The notes below the pieces were generated by a model, which saw nothing but the letters and a program-made list of their open reading frames with translations, searched no databases and was not told the DNA's origin. Shown here one piece after another: positions 8,722 to 17,872 of a stretch of DNA of 64,000 nucleotides. The translations under genes were made by a program, and so were the position numbers. The stretch lies in contig NZ_VWNC01000005.1 of the NCBI RefSeq assembly GCF_013387455.1, positions 124,001 to 188,000 on the forward strand, given 5' to 3'. This stretch comes from Mariprofundus sp. NF (GTDB taxonomy: Bacteria; Pseudomonadota; Zetaproteobacteria; Mariprofundales; Mariprofundaceae). Every line of letters starts with the position of its first letter. Position 1 is the first letter of the stretch.

Positions 8722-9917
8722 AATGGCTTAACGGTACAATCATGGATCACACCAGAGAAAAAGAGCTGGAGGATGAACTGATCGAGGCGCGCAAGATGGC
8801 ATCTCTGGGAACCCTGGTGGGCGGCATTGCCCATGAATTTAACAACACACTGGCGGGTATGACCGGTCAGCTCTATCTGGCAAAAAAAGAGGTGCATGTT
8901 CCTGCTGTGACCAAGCGACTTGAAGCGATTGAAGGGCTCTCGTTTAAAGTGGCAGGCATGATTAAGCAGCTGCTCGCCTTTGCTCACAAAGACCTGGTTC
9001 AGATGCGCTCTGTCTCGCTCTCATCCTGTGTGAAAGAGGCGTTGAAGCTGAACAGTGTTGTCACACCTCCCAGGGCGATATTCAGACAGGATATCAGCAG
9101 TGACGAACTGATTGTCAGCGGTGATCAGGTGCAGCTGCAACAGGTCGTGATTAACCTGATTCGTAACGCCTGTGATGCTGTTGCAGGCAATGAGCATGGT
9201 GAGGTTTCTGTGCTGCTCGACTCTTTTGAAGCGGATGAAACATTTCTGGTGAGAAATGAAGATGTTGCAGCGCATGGTTTTGCGCATCTGGCTGTTTCAG
9301 ATAACGGTGTGGGTATTGCAATAGAAGATATGGATAAAGTGTTTGACCCGTTCTTTACCACCAAAGAGGTGGGAAAAGGTACCGGCCTTGGCCTCTCCAT
9401 GGTTTATGGTGCAGTGAAGGGGCATGGCGGCATCATTGAGATCAATAGTGAGTTGGGCGCTGGAACTCAGGTGCATATCTATATTCCTCTGCACGATGAG
9501 GAAGGCTCAGAAGCTGAACAGCAGCAAAGCACCGAGATCGTGCAGGGGGCTGGTGAGACGATTCTGCTGGTTGATGATAACCTGTCTTTTCTGGAGACCA
9601 ACAGGGATATTATTGCATCGATGAATTACCGTGTACTCACTGCTGACAACGGCGTGAAAGCGTGTGAGTTGTTCAGAGAGAAGCAGCATGAGATTGATCT
9701 GGTGATTACCGATCTGGTGATGCCGTTGATGGGGGGTGTTGAAGCAGCTGCAGTGTTCCGCTCTATTCAACCGGATGTGAAGATAATTTTTGCAACCGGT
9801 TATGATCGCAATGAATCACTGCTGCAGGGTGAGAAGATGAGTGGTGAAACGATCATCTTCAAGCCATTTGAGATTGAGAAGATGAGTGCAGTTATTCACC
9901 ATCAACTTCATCATTAA
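8718..9917 (+). CDS. Sensor histidine kinase, C-terminal part (HisKA, HATPase, REC)
   Basis: 399 residues read from a GTG that overlaps the stop of the upstream half by four bases (GTGA). It starts in the last PAS strand (VKWLNGTIMDHTREKELE). It then has a kinase core with phospho-accepting His39 in GGIAHEFNNTLAG, an ATP-binding domain with the N box IRNACDAV and GTGLGLSM, and a receiver with VDDN and Asp332 in TDLVMPLMGG. The core is closely similar to the end of the intact NMT1-type kinase at 18446-21799, so the two are paralogues. The overlap could permit coupled translation as a separate soluble kinase. However, the cut inside PAS makes a broken single gene more likely. Confidence 0.88.
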   Translation: MKWLNGTIMDHTREKELEDELIEARKMASLGTLVGGIAHEFNNTLAGMTGQLYLAKKEVHVPAVTKRLEAIEGLSFKVAGMIKQLLAFAHKDLVQMRSVSLSSCVKEALKLNSVVTPPRAIFRQDISSDELIVSGDQVQLQQVVINLIRNACDAVAGNEHGEVSVLLDSFEADETFLVRNEDVAAHGFAHLAVSDNGVGIAIEDMDKVFDPFFTTKEVGKGTGLGLSMVYGAVKGHGGIIEINSELGAGTQVHIYIPLHDEEGSEAEQQQSTEIVQGAGETILLVDDNLSFLETNRDIIASMNYRVLTADNGVKACELFREKQHEIDLVITDLVMPLMGGVEAAAVFRSIQPDVKIIFATGYDRNESLLQGEKMSGETIIFKPFEIEKMSAVIHHQLHH

Positions 9918-10072
9918 CCGGGTGGCTGGTTCTGCAGAAGTGATGACTGTAGATATGACAGCTTTACTTCGGCTTACTTTGGGCCAACAATTTCACTTCC
10001 TGGGAAGGAATATTCTACATAGGGGATAAGGGTGCTTATTTAAGCCCTTAATATGGTGGGTAGAGCACAATT

Positions 10073-10711
10073 GTGAGTAATCCGAAATTTAATAGCGAAG
10101 ATTTTCAGGGCGCTCCTGAAATCAGTGTAAAGAAAGGCAGCTGCCTGATCTACAGGGGTGAGGCGAGCCAGAAGATCGCATACTTTATTGTCTCCGGCAG
10201 TGTGGAGGTGAAAACCGAGTGTGTGGATGGAACCCAGCTTCTGCTCTATAAACTTGGCGCAGGTGAGCTGTTTGGTGAGCTGGTATTTATGGGTGTCACT
10301 GAGCGCACCGCCAGTGTCTATGCGGTTGAAAATGCAACGCTGATCAAGATCAATGAAAACAGCTGGCAGAAGTGCATGCAGAACCCGGCGTTTCTTAAAA
10401 AGGTGTATGATATTCTTCTGCATCGTTTTATTGAGACCACCGAAGTGGTCAATCGCCTTGGTCAGTCGACAGTGCTGCACCGGCTCTGCATCTACCTGGT
10501 ATCACTGCCTGAATGGCGTCAGAGTGATGCTGATGTTATCCGTGTAACACTGCCATCCAATGCCAAGTTGGCGACGATGGTGAACTGTACGCGCGAGCGC
10601 ATGTCGGCGGTGATGCGTCACTTTTATAAATCCGGGGTTATTGAAAAGGTCGGTTCTGATGGTGAGGTTCTACTCTCCCATTCACGGCTGTTGGAGATGA
10701 CTACAGGTTAA
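10073..10711 (+). CDS. Crp/Fnr-family transcriptional regulator
   Basis: A 212-residue regulator with an N-terminal cyclic-nucleotide-binding-like beta barrel (about 15-130; GAGELFGELVFMG is the phosphate-cassette region) and a C-terminal winged helix (about 145-210; LATMVNCTRERMSAVMRHF is the recognition helix). It lacks the N-terminal cysteine cluster of true FNR, so it does not look like an iron-sulfur oxygen sensor. The cassette lacks the Arg-Ser pair of cAMP-binding Crp, so the ligand is unknown. The start is a GTG preceded by GGTGGGTAG. It follows the broken sensor kinase on the same strand and may act downstream of it, which is inference. Confidence 0.9.
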   Translation: MSNPKFNSEDFQGAPEISVKKGSCLIYRGEASQKIAYFIVSGSVEVKTECVDGTQLLLYKLGAGELFGELVFMGVTERTASVYAVENATLIKINENSWQKCMQNPAFLKKVYDILLHRFIETTEVVNRLGQSTVLHRLCIYLVSLPEWRQSDADVIRVTLPSNAKLATMVNCTRERMSAVMRHFYKSGVIEKVGSDGEVLLSHSRLLEMTTG

Positions 10712-10759
10712 TCTCTGCAGGCTTAAAGCTTCTGCACCGTCTTTTGTCTTCACATGGTC

Positions 10760-11116
10760 TCAATCTGATTGAACCGCGGTTGTTTTTTCTTTAATCGTTT
10801 TCAACAGCATTCCGGGGACAAATGGTTTCTCCAGAAAGATGGTCTCATGCGGAATATCTGCAGGTCGGGTGCTGGAGATCAGGATGCAAACGCACGGTTT
10901 CAGGTGTGATTTGATCTGTTTGATAAATTCAGAGCCACTCATGCCGGGCAGAGAGTGGTTGCAGACAATGGCTGTGACATGATGGTTACAGAGGAAATCC
11001 AGATCGTTAATAGCATCTTCAGCAGTTCTGTAGAGCATGCTGTTAGCTGAGATCTCCAGCAGGAGATCTTTCAGTGCATTGCCCAGATAAAAGTTGTTTT
11101 CAATGATAAGAACCAA
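10760..11116 (-). CDS. Stand-alone receiver-domain protein with Asn at the phosphorylation site
   Basis: 118 residues, just one CheY-like fold. The start must be the TTG at 11116, because a TAA lies five codons upstream in frame; AGGGGAAG supplies the ribosome-binding site. The usual acidic pair is replaced (IIENN). The phospho-acceptor position reads VCNHSLPGMSG, so Asn53 stands where Asp is expected, while Lys97 in LEKPF and the Ser81-Ser82 switch residues are kept. Canonical phosphorylation is therefore unlikely, and it may act as a constitutive or ligand-controlled pseudo-receiver. It is convergent with the Crp/Fnr gene. Confidence 0.8.
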   Translation of the reverse strand: MVLIIENNFYLGNALKDLLLEISANSMLYRTAEDAINDLDFLCNHHVTAIVCNHSLPGMSGSEFIKQIKSHLKPCVCILISSTRPADIPHETIFLEKPFVPGMLLKTIKEKTTAVQSD

Positions 11117-11176
11117 GCACGCTTCCCCTTAACATAACACAGGTTACTTTGTGCGGGGAAACATAGTTAATGGTGA

Positions 11177-11207
11177 TCAATAAAAGGTGTGAACTATTTT
11201 ACACCTT
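11177..11207 (-). terminator. Intrinsic terminator after hslR
   Basis: Read on the minus strand, AAGGTGT and ACACCTT form a perfect 7-bp stem around a 10-base loop, followed by TTTATTG. It sits 12 bases past the hslR stop, between hslR and the receiver gene, and suits termination of the yaeQ-hslR transcript. Confidence 0.55.
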
Positions 11208-11218
11208 GCAGTGGCGGT

Positions 11219-11599
11219 TTAATCCTCGCGTCTTACGAAGCGGATGATTTGACGACGGGCTTTTTTATCAGGGCGTTTCTTCGGGGCAGGGGCACTGGCG
11301 GCATCGAATCGATGCAATTCCCGCAGCCTCTCTCTGGCTTTCATACTCTCTTCGCTCTCTTCATAGAGCCCCTGCGCGATAGCAGCAGAGCCGCGTTTTT
11401 CTGCCAATCCGGTAATGGTGATAGTAAAACTCTCCTGACCGCGCACGATGGTCAGTTGATCGCCGCATGAAACCTGTCTAGAGGGTTTTAGACGTTCTCC
11501 ATCCATATGTACATGGCCACCACTGACCATCTCGGTTGCCAGCGTTCTGGTTTTAAAGAAGCGGGCGGCCCAGAGCCATTTGTCGATACGCACAGCCAT
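11219..11599 (-). CDS. hslR: Hsp15-like S4-domain RNA-binding protein
   Basis: A 126-residue basic protein of the Hsp15 family, which binds free 50S subunits carrying nascent chains and helps recycle stalled ribosomes after heat shock. The N-terminal S4 fold is clear: MAVRIDKWLWAARFFKTR, then VSGGHVHMDGERLKPS. The C-terminal tail is rich in Lys and Arg (KKRPDKKARRQ), as expected. It lies 13 bases downstream of yaeQ on the same strand and is probably co-transcribed with it. Confidence 0.92.
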   Translation of the reverse strand: MAVRIDKWLWAARFFKTRTLATEMVSGGHVHMDGERLKPSRQVSCGDQLTIVRGQESFTITITGLAEKRGSAAIAQGLYEESEESMKARERLRELHRFDAASAPAPKKRPDKKARRQIIRFVRRED

Positions 11600-11612
11600 T
11601 TGTTGTTTAACT

Positions 11613-12149
11613 CTACTTGGTGGTGGTGAGCGTCACTTCCAGTGAGCGCTCTCCATCAGAGATCAGGGTGATGCCATCCTGTATGGTGAACTGCAGCTGC
11701 ATGGTTCTCTGGCTGAAGGCTGCCAGAGCTGTCATGGTGGCATCATCAACACTGATAATGCTCAGGTTATCAAAGCGTTGCAGCTTGCCCTTGAACTTAT
11801 CCCACCAGGCCTGGGCACTGTTGCGGTTGTAGGTGTAGATAATCACCCGATCAGCACGGCCACAGGCGCGGCGAATACGTTTTTCATCAGGCTGACCAAG
11901 ATCGATCCAGAGCTCAATCTCATCACTGAGACTTTTCTGCCACAGGTCCGGTTCATCTTCTGTGCTCAGACCTTTGGTGAAGCTGAGAGAGTCACTGGCA
12001 TTGAGGGCAAAGGTGAGGATGCGCAACATCATGCGCTCATCATTCTCGGAGGGGTGACGGGCGATGGTCAGGGCATGATCGTTGTAATAGTTGCGATCCA
12101 TGTCGGTAATCTGCAGTTCAGCTTTGAATATAGTCGATTTAATGGCCAT
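11613..12149 (-). CDS. yaeQ: YaeQ family protein
   Basis: 178 residues starting MAIKSTIFKAELQI, the standard N-terminus of YaeQ (about 180 residues), so the ATG at 12149 was chosen over an in-frame start 66 bases upstream. Other family features are HALTIARHPSENDERMMLRIL, LWIDLGQPDEKRIRRACGRAD and a C-terminal beta-rich part. YaeQ has a PD-(D/E)XK-like fold of unclear function and was once linked to suppression of an rfaH defect. The gene diverges from prfB and leads the hslR operon. Confidence 0.93.
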   Translation of the reverse strand: MAIKSTIFKAELQITDMDRNYYNDHALTIARHPSENDERMMLRILTFALNASDSLSFTKGLSTEDEPDLWQKSLSDEIELWIDLGQPDEKRIRRACGRADRVIIYTYNRNSAQAWWDKFKGKLQRFDNLSIISVDDATMTALAAFSQRTMQLQFTIQDGITLISDGERSLEVTLTTTK

Positions 12150-12318
12150 GGCGGCTTCTAGGCCAGATATCGGCTTTGAGCAAGCGCTGAAGTCGTGCTT
12201 TGCCCGGTTTTTCAAATAGAGTGGCTAAAAGATGGGTTGTTTGTTGCATGGGAGTTGATTTGAGACGGTGATTATGTACCTTCCACCTCCTTTGATAAGT
12301 GAGTTTTTTTGGAGTTAA

Positions 12319-13447
12319 ATGATGGGCATTGAAGATCAGATTGCAGGATTCAGAACGCGGGCGGAAGATTACAGCAACCGTCTGGATGCCATGCGGAGGT
12401 CACTTTGACGTTGAAACCAAAGAAGAGGACCTGCGCGAGTTAAACGCACGCATTGAAGACCCGACCCTCTGGGATAATGCCGAGGAGGCGCAGCGACTGA
12501 TGCAGGAGCGTGCGCGTGTTGAAAAGGTGATTAACGAGTATAAAAAAGCCGTTGATGAACTCGATGATGCCTCCACCCTGTTTGAGATGGGTAACGATGA
12601 GGGAGATCGTGACTCTCAGATTGAAGCCGTTGAGATGCTCGATGAGGTGCGGCCGCAGATTGAGACGCTTGAGCTGGCTCAGATGCTTGGTGGTGAGACC
12701 GATGCTGAATCAGCCTTTCTCGATATCAACTCCGGTTCAGGTGGTACCGAGGCTCAGGACTGGGCTGAGATGCTGCTGCGCATGTATCTGCGCTGGGCAG
12801 AGCGTAAAGGTTTCAAAACAGAGCTGATGGAGTGTACTGCCGGTGAAGAGGCGGGCATCAAATCGGCCACCGTATCCATTAAAGGGGAGTACGCCTACGG
12901 TTATCTCAAGGCTGAGATCGGTGTGCATCGTCTGGTACGTAAGTCACCTTATGATTCCGGCAATCGCCGCCACACCTCTTTCTCATCTGTATTTGCATTC
13001 CCGGATATTGATCGTGAGATCGATATTGATATCGATCCCTCCGATGTGCGTATCGATACCTACCGTGCCAGTGGCGCCGGTGGTCAGCATGTTAATAAAA
13101 CCGACTCGGCTGTTCGCCTGACCCATACTCCGACAGGTATTGTTGTGCAGTGTCAGAATGACCGCTCTCAGCATAAAAATAAGGCAGCTGCATGGAAGAT
13201 GCTGCAGGCACGCCTCTATGAGCGTGAGATTGAGCTGCGTAACTCCGAGAAGCAGGCACTGGAAGATACCAAGACCGATATCGGTTGGGGGCATCAGATT
13301 CGCTCTTATGTGCTGGATCAGTCGCGCATCAAGGATCTGCGTACCGGTATGGAAACCGGCAACACACAGGCCTTTCTCGATGGTGATATCGATGCCTTTA
13401 TACAAGCTGAGCTGATGGGCATTCGCAGGGGTGATGGCAGTGAATAA
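12319..13447 (+). CDS. prfB: Peptide chain release factor 2, made by programmed +1 frameshift
   Basis: RF2 releases peptides at UGA and UAA. The gene is in two frames: 12319-12405 (29 codons) ends CTT then an in-frame TGA at 12406-12408, and translation resumes in +1 at GAC 12407 and runs to 13447, giving about 375 residues. This is the classical prfB autoregulatory site. The catalytic GGQ lies at about residues 254-256 in SGAGGQHVNKTDSAVRL. The codon-recognition tripeptide, normally SPF, reads SPY at about 209-211. GGAG at 12311 sits seven bases before the second ATG (12322) and four before the first, so 12322 may be the true start. The frame read without the shift would lack the normal N-terminal helix. 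Confidence 0.95.
12395..12409 (+). promoter_or_regulatory. prfB recoding site (internal Shine-Dalgarno, CUU UGA C)
   Basis: GGAGG (12395-12399), a three-base spacer TCA, the slippery codon CTT (12403-12405) and TGA followed by C reproduce the known RF2 +1 frameshift signal. When RF2 is scarce, UGA decoding is slow and the ribosome slips from CUU to UUU, so RF2 controls its own synthesis. Confidence 0.95.
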
Positions 13448-13535
13448 GATCCACTGCTGAGCTTTGCTGTTTTAATGGCATGGCCTATGCTCTAAGCTGT
13501 AGCCAACGGGCAACTGGAGAAGGCTGAGTCATGTT

Positions 13536-14597
13536 ATGAATGAACACGATAAAATGTTGAAAATAGTCATCCAGAATCTGGAGCATGAGCTGCCTGCTGT
13601 GCACCGTTCATCGATTGAACAGGTAGCCAGAGTCATTCTCGGTGAAGATGTTGAGAGTTCAATGGGCAGTCTGGCTGTCTCGCTGCTGCAATCCAATGTC
13701 TCTGTGGGTCATATTCTCTCCGCGCTGCTACGCTGTGAATGGCTGAGCGTGCAGCATCTGATTGAAACAAGCGATCCGGAAAACATTAAACAGCAGGTCA
13801 AACAATTTTCTGATTGTGTGGATCATTTCAATATTCTACAGACAGCTATTATTGATGCCGCTGACCAGCGCTGGCAGGGCGCGCTTGATAAAGAGGTAAA
13901 ACTCAGGGTGATCGCTGAGCTCAGAAGGCTCTGGAGAGTGAGTGGAGAGGTGCTTCTGCACAACTACTTTGATGAGATCCCGGTATCCGCCAGAGTTGAT
14001 TTCAAAGAGTATAAGAAAGGTTTTCTCTGGGTCTCGATGACCCGGGACCTTGTTACCATGTTTGCAGCCGCCCCCGATCTGAGAACCGCCTATATCACCA
14101 GTCCGGATCGTGTTCACAGCCTGATTGTTCGCGGGGTAAATAAAGGCGATGATAAAATTATGCTGGAGATTACCGGTGTAGAGGTGAGCCTGAGAGAGCG
14201 CAGAAGAGACGTGCGTGTTAAACTGCATCAGCAACTTCCGATTACTCTGATCCATCAGGGTCGGGCGATTGAAGGGACTATTGAAGATATATCCTGCACA
14301 GGAATCGGGGTGAAATTTCCTGATGATGGTGTTTCACTACTGCATAATCAGAAGGTGGAGTGTCACTTTGCACTGGGCAAAGAGGTGTTGAAAGGTAGTG
14401 ATGCGACGATCTGCTGGTCCATGGAGATCAATTCAGAGTTTCGGGTAGGCATTCAATTTAAACCGATGAGCATTAAACGGGAGACCATCTACAGGTTTAT
14501 CTTTGTTCAGGAGCAGGCGATTATCGGTCGTCTGAGAAAACTGGAGAGGCCGTCATGGATGAAAGACCCGATCGAGCTACGTGATCCGGAAGAATAA
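13536..14597 (+). CDS. PilZ-domain protein, predicted c-di-GMP effector
   Basis: 353 residues. The C-terminal PilZ domain (about 218-330) has both c-di-GMP contacts: R223-x3-R227 in RERRRDVRV and D251-x-S-x-x-G256 in DISCTG. The N-terminal two thirds are largely helical and match no domain I can name; residues 150-215 could be a YcgR-N-like barrel. There is no signal peptide or membrane helix, so it is cytoplasmic. Its target is not shown; the REC-EAL protein and the pilus ATPases in the window are plausible functional partners. Transcription ends at a strong hairpin shared with typA. Confidence 0.88.
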   Translation: MNEHDKMLKIVIQNLEHELPAVHRSSIEQVARVILGEDVESSMGSLAVSLLQSNVSVGHILSALLRCEWLSVQHLIETSDPENIKQQVKQFSDCVDHFNILQTAIIDAADQRWQGALDKEVKLRVIAELRRLWRVSGEVLLHNYFDEIPVSARVDFKEYKKGFLWVSMTRDLVTMFAAAPDLRTAYITSPDRVHSLIVRGVNKGDDKIMLEITGVEVSLRERRRDVRVKLHQQLPITLIHQGRAIEGTIEDISCTGIGVKFPDDGVSLLHNQKVECHFALGKEVLKGSDATICWSMEINSEFRVGIQFKPMSIKRETIYRFIFVQEQAIIGRLRKLERPSWMKDPIELRDPEE

Positions 14598-14628
14598 AAA
14601 AAAGGCGTCTCAATGAGACGCCTTTTTT
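14595..14628. terminator. Bidirectional intrinsic terminator between the PilZ gene and typA
   Basis: GGCGTCTC and GAGACGCC form a perfect 8-bp stem with an AAT loop (14604-14622). It is preceded by a run of A (14595-14603) and followed by six T, so it works on both strands for the two convergent genes. Confidence 0.93.
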
Positions 14629-14645
14629 GTTGTTTGTGGAACTAT

Positions 14646-16463
14646 TTATGAAGCACGTGGTGTTGCACGTTTGCGCTCATTCTCTTTCAGGTGACGCTTA
14701 CGCAGTCGAATCGATTTCGGCGTGATCTCTACAAGCTCATCATCAGCAATAAACTCGATAGCGCGTTCCAGGCTCAGGTTCAAAGGTGGAACCAGATCAA
14801 TGGACTCATCTTTACCCGATGCACGTACGTTGGTTAGCTTTTTCTCTTTAATCGGATTCACTGTCATGTCTGAATCGCGGCTGTTGATGCCGATGATCAT
14901 GCCTTCATACAGCTTCTGACCGGAACCGATAAACATCTTGCCGCGCTCCTGCAGTTTCCATAGAGCAAAGGCAACAGACTCTCCATTCTCCATAGAGATC
15001 AGAACACCGTTGGTGCGACCTGGCAGAGGTCCGACATATGGGCCATAGTCATGGAATACATGGTGCATAATGCCTGTACCGCGGGTGTCAGTAAGGAACT
15101 CTGAGGTGTAACCGATCAGGCTGCGGGTAGGGGACATGAATTCGATGCGGGTACAGCCATCTGCATTGGTCTCCATCGAGGTCATCTCTGCGCCACGTTT
15201 ACCCAACTTTTCAATTACTGAACCCTGATACTCGGATTCAACATCAACAGTTACATGCTCGTATGGCTCCTGTTTGTTGCCATCAACGGTGCGAATAATC
15301 ACGGTTGGACGTGACACTGCCATTTCAAAACCTTCACGACGCATGGTCTCCAGAAGGATGCCGATATGCAGCTCACCACGGCCTGAAATCTTGTAAACAT
15401 CAGCAGAGTCGGTCTCTTCAACACGCATCGCTACGTTGGTACGAATCTCGCGCATCAGACGGTCACGAATCTGGCGTGTAGTGATCAACTTGCCTTCGGT
15501 ACCTGCCAGCGGTGAATTATTAACATGCAGCTCCATGGAGAGTGTTGGCTCATCCACGTGCATTACCGGTAGTGCAATTGGATTCTCTTTGCTGGCAATG
15601 GTTTCACCGATGTTGGTATGTTCGATACCGGCAACAGCGATGATATCACCAGCCTGCGCTTCCTTAATCTCGATACGGTTGAGGCCAAGGAAGCCAAGTA
15701 GCTTGGTGACCTTGAAATCTTCTTTCGAGGAGTCGGCGTGAACAACTGTGATCGTTTCTCCGGTTTTGACGCGACCGTTGGCGATACGGCCAATCACGAT
15801 ACGACCGATATACTCATCCCAGTCCAGCGTGGTGACCAGCATCTGCAGTGGTGCATCCGGGTCACCCTCAGGCTCCTGAACATGCTCGATGATGGTGTCA
15901 AACAGGCAGATCAGGTTGTCGGACTCTTCATTGAGATTCATCATGCCGTAACCGTTTTTGGCAGAAGCATAAACAACAGGGAAATCCAACTGCTCATCGG
16001 TAGCGCCAAGTGAGGCAAACAGGTCAAAGGTGAGGTCAACAACGGCATCCGGATCAGAACCTTCACGGTCAATCTTGTTGATCACAACAATCGGCTTCAG
16101 GCCAAGAGCGAGTGCTTTAGAGGTTACAAATTTGGTCTGTGGCATAGGGCCTTCGCGGGCATCAACCAGCAATACCACACCATCAACCATGTTCAGGACA
16201 CGTTCAACTTCGCCGCCGAAATCCGCATGGCCAGGGGTGTCGATAATGTTGATGAGGGTGTCACCGTAGCGGATAGCGGTGTTCTTGGCGGTGATGGTAA
16301 TGCCACGCTCTTTCTCAAGGTCATTGGAGTCCATCACACAGGTCTCCATGTCAGCACGGAGAGAGTCCATGGTACCGGATTGTTTCAGCAGTTCATCAAC
16401 CAGAGTAGTTTTGCCATGGTCAACGTGGGCGATGATGGCGATATTGCGAAGTTTGCGAGACAT
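14646..16463 (-). CDS. typA: Ribosome-associated GTPase TypA/BipA
   Basis: 605 residues, the full length of BipA, an EF-G-like translational GTPase that helps 50S assembly and adaptation to cold and stress. The N-terminus has the G1 motif [10 protein letters not shown], switch region [11 protein letters not shown]3 [12 protein letters not shown] and G4 NKID. Domain II, the EF-G-like domains III and V and the BipA-specific C-terminal domain (from about 480, [16 protein letters not shown]) follow in order. The C-terminus is basic ([11 protein letters not shown]). It is monocistronic in appearance and ends at the shared terminator. Confidence 0.97.
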   Translation of the reverse strand: MSRKLRNIAIIAHVDHGKTTLVDELLKQSGTMDSLRADMETCVMDSNDLEKERGITITAKNTAIRYGDTLINIIDTPGHADFGGEVERVLNMVDGVVLLVDAREGPMPQTKFVTSKALALGLKPIVVINKIDREGSDPDAVVDLTFDLFASLGATDEQLDFPVVYASAKNGYGMMNLNEESDNLICLFDTIIEHVQEPEGDPDAPLQMLVTTLDWDEYIGRIVIGRIANGRVKTGETITVVHADSSKEDFKVTKLLGFLGLNRIEIKEAQAGDIIAVAGIEHTNIGETIASKENPIALPVMHVDEPTLSMELHVNNSPLAGTEGKLITTRQIRDRLMREIRTNVAMRVEETDSADVYKISGRGELHIGILLETMRREGFEMAVSRPTVIIRTVDGNKQEPYEHVTVDVESEYQGSVIEKLGKRGAEMTSMETNADGCTRIEFMSPTRSLIGYTSEFLTDTRGTGIMHHVFHDYGPYVGPLPGRTNGVLISMENGESVAFALWKLQERGKMFIGSGQKLYEGMIIGINSRDSDMTVNPIKEKKLTNVRASGKDESIDLVPPLNLSLERAIEFIADDELVEITPKSIRLRKRHLKENERKRATPRAS

Positions 16464-16540
16464 GTGGTGTACCTCTAATCTAAAGTGGCGCGCATAGTAG
16501 CGTTTAACACCATATATGGAAGTTAATAATTGTCTTAGGC

Positions 16541-16990
16541 TTATTTAATGCTTGCCCTGTTTCTCTGTTGATAGGCCTCTTCGGAGATCAGTGATTCAAC
16601 CTCTGCTCTGATTGGATCGATCTCTAACCATTGAAGTGCTTCATCCATAGAGCGGAAGACACGTGATTCATCACGAATGTTTGATGCAACCGCCGCATAC
16701 ATATTAGCAAGTCCGTAGATGAGATCGCTCGTTGCAACAATAGCACCTCTGCCGCCTATAACTCTTGAATTACCCTCTTCCAACTCTGCTGAATGAAGCA
16801 CAGCACTACCGGTGAGCTCACTGACATCGGTGAGAAAGCGACAATCGGCCAGTTCACGCACGCCTTTGATGTGGTTGTAATCGCGATTCATCTCCACAAC
16901 ATGTGTTGTCAGTTCGCTATTGGTCAGTTTGCCGTAGATCAATGTGAGGACAAAATTCTCAGCCTCAAAATAGATGCGCTCAATCGCCAT
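16541..16990 (-). CDS. Uncharacterised STAS/SpoIIAA-like protein
   Basis: 149 residues, soluble. The pattern of short strands and helices (IERIYFEAENFVLTLIYG, VRELADCRFLTDVSEL, then a helical end with MDEALQWLEID) resembles small STAS/SpoIIAA-like proteins of about 120-150 residues whose ligands and partners are unknown. I do not recognise a specific family. The gene starts three bases after the map stop on the same strand, so the two are likely co-transcribed. Confidence 0.75.
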   Translation of the reverse strand: MAIERIYFEAENFVLTLIYGKLTNSELTTHVVEMNRDYNHIKGVRELADCRFLTDVSELTGSAVLHSAELEEGNSRVIGGRGAIVATSDLIYGLANMYAAVASNIRDESRVFRSMDEALQWLEIDPIRAEVESLISEEAYQQRNRASIK

Positions 16991-16993
16991 CTG

Positions 16994-17746
16994 TTATTCG
17001 GATGGAACGGTGAGGATTTCGACACCGGTTTCGGTGACAACCATGGTATGTTCAAACTGTGCGGAGAGTGATTTGTCGCGGGTCACCACAGTCCAGTTAT
17101 CACCCAGTAGTTTCACCGCTGCACGCCCCATATTTACCATCGGTTCAATGGTGAAAACCATGCCGGGTTTAAGTATCAGACCATCGCCTTTCCTGCCGTA
17201 GTGCAGCACCTGCGGATCTTCATGGAAACCGCGACCGATGCCGTGGCCGCAGTATTCGCGTACCACCGTACACTTCTCACCCTCAACGTAACTCTGGATA
17301 GCATGGCCGATATCGCCAAGTGTGGCACCGGGTTTGACCACTTCGATACCGACCTCCAGTGCCTGACGCGCTACCTCAACTACCTTTTTTGCCCTGATCT
17401 TCGGTGTGCCGACAAAGAATGTTTTACTGTTATCACCGTGCCAGCCGTTGATGATGCTGGTGACATCGACATTGATGATGTCGCCATCGTTAAGTGTTTT
17501 GTTGCCAGGGATACCGTGACAGACGACATGGTTTACCGAGGTACAGACCGATTTTGGAAAACCGTGATAGTTCAACGGGGCAGGGATAGCGCCGGCTTTG
17601 ATGGTGAAATCATGAACAAGCTCATTGATCTCATCGGTGGTGATGCCGGGTTTAATATAGGGCTCGATCATCACCAGCGTATCCGCTGCATGACGACATG
17701 CAGGCCTCATCGCCTCGATATCTGCTGCCGTTTTAATCTGAACCAT
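16994..17746 (-). CDS. map: Type I methionine aminopeptidase
   Basis: 250 residues, typical of bacterial MetAP-I, which removes the initiator methionine from new proteins. The metal-binding residues of the pita-bread fold are present in order: Asp in INVDVTSI, Asp in HGDNSKTF, His in GHGIGRGFHEDP, Glu in FTIEPM and Glu near the C-terminus in FEHTMVVTE. It starts MVQIKTAADIEAMR. It diverges from sixA across about 125 bases in which I see no convincing promoter. Confidence 0.97.
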   Translation of the reverse strand: MVQIKTAADIEAMRPACRHAADTLVMIEPYIKPGITTDEINELVHDFTIKAGAIPAPLNYHGFPKSVCTSVNHVVCHGIPGNKTLNDGDIINVDVTSIINGWHGDNSKTFFVGTPKIRAKKVVEVARQALEVGIEVVKPGATLGDIGHAIQSYVEGEKCTVVREYCGHGIGRGFHEDPQVLHYGRKGDGLILKPGMVFTIEPMVNMGRAAVKLLGDNWTVVTRDKSLSAQFEHTMVVTETGVEILTVPSE

Positions 17747-17872
17747 GCTTTCTCCAAACTCTGTTAGTCAGGAGGCGCTGAACAGGTGATTCAGAGCATC
17801 CCTTGATTAGGCCCGCTACTATGGCGTAATCTGGTGGCAAGGTCATCTCTCTTTGGTCATTTGGAGGTATCA

